Source: an uncultured Eubacteriales bacterium (GTDB lineage: Bacteria; Bacillota; Clostridia; Oscillospirales; Oscillospiraceae). Taken from it: DNA of 11,645 nt. The position numbers and the translations under genes were made by a program. Positions 7,033 through 11,645 of the stretch are shown piece by piece. Below the pieces are notes generated by a model, which was not told the origin of the DNA, made no database searches, and saw nothing but the letters and a program-made list of their open reading frames with translations. Positions within the stretch are counted from its first letter, which is position 1; each line of letters begins with the position of its first letter. The stretch is from positions 1 through 11,645 of the forward strand of contig OMQS01000003.1 in NCBI GenBank assembly GCA_900313295.1, read 5' to 3'.

Positions 7033-8418
7033 ATGGGTAAGCTGCGGTTTTTATTTGCGCTGTGGATGGCCAAGCTGTCCGTTCCGGCGCTGAAGATCAC
7101 CCGCCACGAGGGGACGGATTTCCCCGGTTCGCTGGCCTGCAAGCTGTGTCCGGACTTTTTGGGGCGCATCGGCAAGCCTGCGTCCATCGTGGCCGTTACG
7201 GGCACCAACGGCAAAACCACTGTATCCAACACCATTGCCGACATTCTGGAGGCGAACGGAAGAAAAGTGCTCAGCAATCGGGCCGGCTCCAACATGTGGT
7301 CCGGCATTGCCACCACGCTGCTGGCCGGCTGCACCCTGTCCGGCAAGCTGCGCAAGGGCTATGACGCCGCCGTTCTGGAGGTGGACGAGCGCTCCAGCCC
7401 CCGAATCTATCCCTATGTGCAGCCGGACGTGCTGGTGGTGACCAACCTGTACCGGGACTCCATCAAGCGCAACGGGCACAGTGAGTTTATTTTTGGCAAG
7501 ATCGCCCAAGCCCTTCCCGCCGGAACACGGCTGCTGCTGAACGGGGACGACATGATCTCCGGACTGCTGGGCGAAGGGAGCAACGAGCGGGTGTTTTTTC
7601 GGGTGGCTCGGACGAGCCGCTCCACGGACACCTGCGTGAACACCGCCTGCGACCGCTCCGCCTGCCCCCGCTGCGGGCATCTGCTGGCCTTTGACTATTT
7701 CCATTACCACCACATCGGCCGGTCTCACTGCCCGAAATGTGGATTTGCCCTGCCGGAGGCCACCTATGAAGCGGTGGACATGGACTTTGAGACGGGAAAC
7801 TTTGTGCTGCGGGAACCGGGGCAGGAAGATCTGCATCTGTCCTGCAAGCAAGGGACGCTGTTCAGCGTGTATAACATCACCGCCGCCGTGGGCTGCTGCC
7901 GGATGCTGGGGTTGGCCGGGGCGGACATTGCTCAGGCTCTGGAGGAGCCATCGGGTCAGACAGGGCGGTTCGAGCAGCAAAAGGCGGGGACGGTAAACAT
8001 CGTGACCATGCTGAGCAAGAACCAAAATCCCATTTCCAGCACCCAGAGCATTGCCCAGCTGGCTCACATGGAGGGAAAAAAGACCGTGGTGCTGACCATT
8101 ACGGACTCCTTGGATGCCATCCACGGCCACGAGGACATCTCCTGGCTGTACGACACGGACTTTGACGCTCTGAGGGACGACTCCGTGGAGACTGTTTACA
8201 TTGGCGGGCGGCGGTGCTACGACTTGGCGCTGCGGCTGGTCTTGGGCGGCGTGCCGGAGGGGAAGCTGCGGCTTTTCACCGACTATGGCAAGCTGGAGCA
8301 GGCGCTTCTGGCTCATGCACCCACAGAGGGCACGGTGGCTATTTTCTTTGAGCTGTACGCCAAGCCCATTGCCATGCGGATACGGCGGGCGCTGGCAGAG
8401 AAGGAGGCAGGCAAATGA
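7033..8418 (+). CDS. Divergent MurT-like Mur ligase (DUF1727 family)
   Basis: A 461-residue protein with MurT architecture: N-terminal GTDFPG segment, P-loop TGTNGKTT (56-63), Mur-ligase central domain, a CPRC/CPKC zinc ribbon (Cys 211, 214, 233, 236) inserted as in MurT, and a C-terminal DUF1727-like domain. True MurT, with GatD, amidates the alpha-carboxyl of D-Glu in lipid II. Several MurT motifs I recall from Staphylococcus aureus are changed: FRDQMDRFGE reads YRDSIKRNGH (140-149), KNPAGMN reads KNQNPIS (329-335), NDNAADGRD reads TDSLDAIHGHED (357-368), and IPNYT reads IFFEL. The ATP site is intact. The start has GAGGAGG 8 nt upstream and the stop overlaps the GatD-like gene (ATGA). I infer a Mur-type ligase with altered substrate or amine donor rather than the housekeeping enzyme; a fast-evolving orthologue is the alternative. 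Confidence 0.82.
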   Translation: MGKLRFLFALWMAKLSVPALKITRHEGTDFPGSLACKLCPDFLGRIGKPASIVAVTGTNGKTTVSNTIADILEANGRKVLSNRAGSNMWSGIATTLLAGCTLSGKLRKGYDAAVLEVDERSSPRIYPYVQPDVLVVTNLYRDSIKRNGHSEFIFGKIAQALPAGTRLLLNGDDMISGLLGEGSNERVFFRVARTSRSTDTCVNTACDRSACPRCGHLLAFDYFHYHHIGRSHCPKCGFALPEATYEAVDMDFETGNFVLREPGQEDLHLSCKQGTLFSVYNITAAVGCCRMLGLAGADIAQALEEPSGQTGRFEQQKAGTVNIVTMLSKNQNPISSTQSIAQLAHMEGKKTVVLTITDSLDAIHGHEDISWLYDTDFDALRDDSVETVYIGGRRCYDLALRLVLGGVPEGKLRLFTDYGKLEQALLAHAPTEGTVAIFFELYAKPIAMRIRRALAEKEAGK

Positions 8419-9146
8419 AAAAAATCGTGATAGAAGCGCTGTACGGCGAGTACAGCAATCTGTACGGCGACCGGGGCAACCTCCTCTATGTGCAGGAAAA
8501 ACTGCGCCGAGCCGGCGTGGATCATGAGCTGATCCGAACCCATCTGTTTGACCGCCCCGCCTTTGCGGATCGGGCGGTGGATCTGCTCTACATCGGACCC
8601 TGCACGGAAAGCCAGCAGGAGCAGGAGCTGGAACGCCTGAAGCCTTACGCCGAGGCTCTGCGCCGGCGCATGGAGGGCAGCGCCGTGACACTGGTCACAG
8701 GCAACGCCTTTGAGCTGCTGGGGGAGGTCATCCGATGTGAAGATGGGCGGGAGATCCAAGGACTGGGCTTTTACAAAACCACCGCCAAGCGGTTTTCCCA
8801 CCTGCGTTACAACGAGCTTTGCCTGGGGAGCTGCGGCGAAGACATCCTTGTTGGCTTTAAAAATCAGCTCTCCCACAGCTATGGCGAAACGGGCAACCCT
8901 TTCCTTTTCATGAAAACGGGCACGGGACTGAACCCCGAAACGAAAAACGAGGGATTCCGGCAGGGCAACTTTATTGCCACCTATCTGCTGGGGCCGCTGC
9001 TGCCGCTGAACCCGCAGTTCGCCCTGTCTCTGCTGCGAGCCATGGCGCCGGAGGCCGAATTTGCGTATCTGCCCTACGAGGAGGATGCCTACCGCCTGCG
9101 GGTGGAAGAGCTGAGCCGCCCGGAGGCCAACCAAAAACATCACTGA
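8415..9146 (+). CDS. GatD-like class I amidotransferase lacking the catalytic Cys and His
   Basis: A 243-residue protein, the same length as Staphylococcus aureus GatD and aligning along its whole length: NLYGDRGN for NLYSDIGN near residue 15, LLYIGPCTESQQEQ for FFIGGGSDREQ (58-70), QGLGF for EGLGI, LVGFKNQLSHSY for IVGFENHGGRTY (145-156), and TYLLGPLLPLN for TYLHGPILPKN (189-199). The nucleophile elbow, ICGGYQFLG in GatD, reads VTGNAFELLG (94-103), so the cysteine is gone. The catalytic histidine of YLHGP is Leu192. It should therefore not hydrolyse glutamine; Cys63 is the only nearby cysteine and is not in the elbow. The gene is intact, has AAGGAGG 7 nt upstream and is coupled to the MurT-like gene, so it is not decayed. 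It may serve as a structural or substrate-binding subunit. The alignment is by eye. Confidence 0.8.
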   Translation: MKKIVIEALYGEYSNLYGDRGNLLYVQEKLRRAGVDHELIRTHLFDRPAFADRAVDLLYIGPCTESQQEQELERLKPYAEALRRRMEGSAVTLVTGNAFELLGEVIRCEDGREIQGLGFYKTTAKRFSHLRYNELCLGSCGEDILVGFKNQLSHSYGETGNPFLFMKTGTGLNPETKNEGFRQGNFIATYLLGPLLPLNPQFALSLLRAMAPEAEFAYLPYEEDAYRLRVEELSRPEANQKHH

Positions 9147-9158
9147 CGGAGGTGCTCT

Positions 9159-10169
9159 ATGGGAAAGCTGCGTTATCTGGCACGGGTCATCAGCGGCGTC
9201 CGCTTTGATAAGCTGAACCGTGTGCTGGAAAAAGTGAAGGAAAAAAGCGGGCAAAGCAAGGTATATACCTTTTTTGACATCCTGCTGTGCGCCGCCAAAT
9301 ACGGCTCGGGGTACTACGACTACCTGATGTTCGGCTTTTACGACATGAACGGACGGCAGCGGGACACCTATCTGACCCGAGTGCGCAACAAACGGGTGCA
9401 GGACATGATGAATGACCCCGCTTTCAGCGACGAGTTTGACGACAAGCTGCGCTTTAACGAAACATTTGCCGACTATCTGGGTCGCAAGACCCTGAATGGC
9501 GAAACGGCCACCGAGGCGGAATTTGCGGAGTTTTTGCAGGGGCAGGAAGCCATTTTTGCAAAAATCAACCACGGCGACTGCGGACGGGGCGTGGAAAAAC
9601 TATATGGGAAGGACTTTGACTCCCCCGCCGCCATGCTGGACTACATCCGGCAAAAGCGGCTGGTGGTGCTGGAGCACGCCCTGCCCCAGCACCCGGACAT
9701 GGCCCGTCTGCACCCTGCCTCGGTGAACTCCATGCGCATCCTCACGGACTTGGTGGACGGACAGGTGCATATCGCCTATATTACCGTGAAAATGGGACGG
9801 GGCGGCGGCGTATGCGATAACTCCGGACAGGGCGGCATCCTGTGTCGGGTGGATCCCGAAACGGGGAAGATCTGCTCTCCCGCCACGGACGACTATTTTA
9901 ACGTGTATGAAAGGCATCCCGACACCGGCATCGAGCTGCCGGGGTACCAGCTCCCCATGGTGGACGAGGCCATTGCCATGGCGAAAAAAGCAGCTCTGGT
10001 CTTCCCAAAGGTGGGGCACGTGGGCTGGGACATTGCCATCACGCCCACGGGGCCTGCCATTATTGAGGGCAACGACTTCCCGGGGACGGATCTGTGCCAG
10101 CTGGCACCCTTCTACCCGGAAAAGTGCGGCCTGTGGCCCTACTACAAGCAGCTGCTGGGGATCCGTTGA
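9159..10169 (+). CDS. Sugar-transfer-associated ATP-grasp protein (PF14397-like)
   Basis: A 336-residue protein. About 90 N-terminal residues of mixed helices precede an ATP-grasp domain. Motifs in order: a likely ATP-binding lysine in AKINHGDCGRGV (134-145), VVLEHALPQHPDMARLHPASVNSMRI split across 169-194, the glycine-rich GRGGGVCDNSGQGGI (213-227), and the metal-binding VGWDIAI with IIEGND (288-306) including Glu303 and Asn305. This matches ATP-grasp enzymes found in polysaccharide and surface-glycan gene clusters, which are thought to form amide bonds between carboxylates and amines; few have been characterised. GGAGG (9148-9152) lies 6 nt before the start and only 12 nt separate it from the GatD-like gene, so it belongs to the same operon. 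It probably adds an amino acid or similar group to the same precursor as the MurT-like ligase; this is inferred from position. Confidence 0.82.
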   Translation: MGKLRYLARVISGVRFDKLNRVLEKVKEKSGQSKVYTFFDILLCAAKYGSGYYDYLMFGFYDMNGRQRDTYLTRVRNKRVQDMMNDPAFSDEFDDKLRFNETFADYLGRKTLNGETATEAEFAEFLQGQEAIFAKINHGDCGRGVEKLYGKDFDSPAAMLDYIRQKRLVVLEHALPQHPDMARLHPASVNSMRILTDLVDGQVHIAYITVKMGRGGGVCDNSGQGGILCRVDPETGKICSPATDDYFNVYERHPDTGIELPGYQLPMVDEAIAMAKKAALVFPKVGHVGWDIAITPTGPAIIEGNDFPGTDLCQLAPFYPEKCGLWPYYKQLLGIR

Positions 10170-10176
10170 TTGGGGG

Positions 10177-10205
10177 TTTACAGAGAGCCAAAGGTGCTGT
10201 AAAAT
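10177..10205 (+). promoter_or_regulatory. Likely promoter of the flippase gene
   Basis: TTTACA (10177-10182), a 17-nt spacer and TAAAAT (10200-10205) make a good sigma-A promoter in the 66-nt gap before the flippase. The same stretch holds a 7-bp inverted repeat, TTTACAG (10177-10183) and CTGTAAA (10197-10203), so a repressor could bind over the promoter. Confidence 0.5.
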
Positions 10206-10235
10206 AGTTATTCAGAATTCTCCGAAGGAAGGGGC

Positions 10236-11645
10236 GTGAGGGAGCTGCAGGTCAACCAGATCAAGGCAGGCGCTATACTATCCTATCTGTCCATGGGGCT
10301 GAGCACGGTGATCTCGCTGGTGTACACGCCCATTATGATCCAGCGGCTGGGCGACAGCGAGTTCGGCGTTTATCAGACCGTCCTGCCCATCATCTCCTAT
10401 CTGAATATGCTGACCTTCGGCCTTGGCAGCGCCTACATCCGCTACTACTCCCGCTCCAAAGCCGAAAACGACAAAAAGAACATGGCCAAGCTCAACGGCA
10501 TGTTCCTGCTCACCTACATTGCGCTGGGCGCTCTGGTGCTGGGCATCGGCTTCCTGCTGGCAGGCCACGGGGACGTGATCTTCGGCAAAAAGCTCACGGC
10601 GGAGGAGATCGCACTGGGAGATAAGCTGCTGCGGATCATGACGGTGAATGCCGCTCTGACCTTCCCCATCAGCGTGTTTGAGTCCCACGTGACCATAAAC
10701 GAGCAATACCTCTTTCAAAAGATCGTGGCTCTGGGGCGGCAGGTGCTCAACCCCCTCATTATGATCCCCCTGCTGCTCCTGGGCTATCGCAGTGTGACGC
10801 TGACGGTCCTCTCTCTTGTTTTCACTGTTATCAGCGGAGCAATGAATGTTATTTTCTGCCTTTGGAAGCTGAAAATGCCCTTCTCCTTCCGGGTGTACGA
10901 CTTCAAGCTCATGCGGGAGATGGTGGGCTTCACTGTCTTTGTGTTCATCGGCATTGTTGTGGACAACTTCAACTGGAGCATCGACCGGCTGCTGCTGGCG
11001 TGGATCCACGGCACCACCTCGGTGACCATATACACCGTGGCGGCACAGCTGAACGTGTACTACCAGTCCTTCGCCATGGCCATTTCCAATCTGCTGATCC
11101 CGAGAGTCAACCGCATCGTGGCGGAGAAGAAGCCCATTCGAGAGCTGGATCGGCTCTTCATCCGGGTGGGGCGGCTGCAATTTATCTTTTTAGGCGGCAT
11201 ACTTCTGGGCTTTGTGGCCGTGGGGCAGAGCTTTGTGGTGCTCTGGGGCGGCGACGCCAAGTTCTCCGTGGACTACGCCGTGACGCTGCTGCTCTTCGGC
11301 GCCACCCTATGGGCCAACATCCAGATGCTGGGCAATGAGATTCTTCGAGCCAAAAATATGCACAAGTTCAGCTCGCTGGTGTACCTCATTATCGCGCTGG
11401 GCAACACGGCGCTGAGCATCCCCCTGTGCATGAAGTGGGACGTGCTGGGCGCCGCCATCGGCACCGCCATCGCCACCGGCGCCGGTATGCTCATTATGAA
11501 CCGCTACTACCACCGGCGGGTGGGGCTGGACATTCCCCGCTTCTGGCGGCGGATACGCCATCTGGTGCCTGCCATGCTCCTGCCGGCGCTGGCAGCTGTG
11601 GCGGCGGCGGTGTTCCTCTCCCCCACTGGCTACGGGCAGATCGCC
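10236..11645 (+). CDS. Polysaccharide/oligosaccharide flippase, MOP (Wzx-like) superfamily (3' partial)
   Basis: 470 codons are visible and the frame is open to the end of the window. The N-terminal QIKAGAILSYLSMGLSTVISLVYTPIMIQRLGDSEFGVYQ is the standard opening of polysaccharide-biosynthesis (PST/Wzx) exporters, spread here across residues 8-48, and it is followed by a regular series of long hydrophobic segments, about 12 in the visible part. Such proteins flip lipid-linked oligosaccharides or related precursors across the cytoplasmic membrane. The start is GTG 10236: an in-frame stop lies at 10200-10202, no ATG lies between, and GAAGGAAGGGG (10224-10234) provides the ribosome binding site. 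It follows the ATP-grasp gene by 66 nt and probably has its own promoter. It may export the product of the upstream MurT-like and ATP-grasp enzymes, or it may begin a separate surface-glycan locus. Confidence 0.9.
   Translation, partial: MRELQVNQIKAGAILSYLSMGLSTVISLVYTPIMIQRLGDSEFGVYQTVLPIISYLNMLTFGLGSAYIRYYSRSKAENDKKNMAKLNGMFLLTYIALGALVLGIGFLLAGHGDVIFGKKLTAEEIALGDKLLRIMTVNAALTFPISVFESHVTINEQYLFQKIVALGRQVLNPLIMIPLLLLGYRSVTLTVLSLVFTVISGAMNVIFCLWKLKMPFSFRVYDFKLMREMVGFTVFVFIGIVVDNFNWSIDRLLLAWIHGTTSVTIYTVAAQLNVYYQSFAMAISNLLIPRVNRIVAEKKPIRELDRLFIRVGRLQFIFLGGILLGFVAVGQSFVVLWGGDAKFSVDYAVTLLLFGATLWANIQMLGNEILRAKNMHKFSSLVYLIIALGNTALSIPLCMKWDVLGAAIGTAIATGAGMLIMNRYYHRRVGLDIPRFWRRIRHLVPAMLLPALAAVAAAVFLSPTGYGQIA

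Noticed and set aside
7051..8691. Long open frame of 546 codons on the minus strand
   Set aside because: Antisense to the MurT-like gene and the start of the GatD-like gene; low-complexity composition and no family motif. The same applies to minus-strand frames at 8313-9572 and 10278-11180.
1..11645. tRNA or rRNA genes, CRISPR arrays, insertion sequences or prophage genes
   Set aside because: I saw no cloverleaf, regular spaced repeats, transposase or integrase on either strand; the window is almost fully explained by the listed genes.

Overview
The window is GC-rich DNA with tightly packed genes, 4-bp ATGA overlaps and strong AGGAGG-type ribosome binding sites. Its families (GlpP antiterminator, the GlpA-like/FAD-NAD/DUF1667 trio, a MurT/GatD-type pair, a Lit-family lipoprotein transacylase) point to a high-GC anaerobic Firmicute. 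A clostridial gut lineage of the Oscillospiraceae type is my best guess; that placement is inference, not something the sequence proves.

Region 1 (1-3013) is an anaerobic glycerol-3-phosphate/2-hydroxyacid oxidation module. It holds a GlpA/LhgO-like flavoprotein with a C-terminal [2Fe-2S] domain (5' end missing), a pyridine-nucleotide-disulfide type oxidoreductase and a small cysteine-rich DUF1667 protein, all translationally coupled. A 12-bp hairpin terminator follows. After it comes a roughly 170-nt intergenic run of four consecutive near-perfect hairpins, two of which share arm sequences and could refold with each other.

Region 2 (3014-4226) holds glpP, the glycerol-3-phosphate responsive RNA-binding antiterminator. 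Four bases later comes a four-helix membrane protein of the DUF1461/TIGR01906 family, which contains the lipoprotein intramolecular transacylase Lit; both histidines known to be essential in Lit are present.

Region 3 (4215-4516) looks empty but holds a complete minus-strand transcription unit of about 160 nt: an extended -10 promoter, a Shine-Dalgarno sequence, an acidic 25-residue ORF and two tandem intrinsic terminators. Next to it lies an AT-rich segment with an 18-bp palindrome just upstream of mnmG.

Region 4 (4517-11645) is a plus-strand run: mnmG (tRNA wobble-uridine modification), a metal-dependent cyclase/kynurenine-formamidase-like hydrolase, a MurT-like Mur ligase, a GatD-like amidotransferase, an ATP-grasp enzyme of the sugar-transfer-associated type, and a polysaccharide flippase that runs off the window and has its own likely promoter. 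The most notable point is that the GatD-like protein is full length and intact but lacks both the nucleophilic cysteine and the catalytic histidine of GatD. Its MurT-like partner has also changed several otherwise highly conserved motifs while keeping its ATP site and zinc ribbon. With the ATP-grasp enzyme and flippase beside it, this looks like a repurposed MurT/GatD pair in an undescribed pathway that attaches an amine or amino acid to a cell-wall or surface-glycan precursor.
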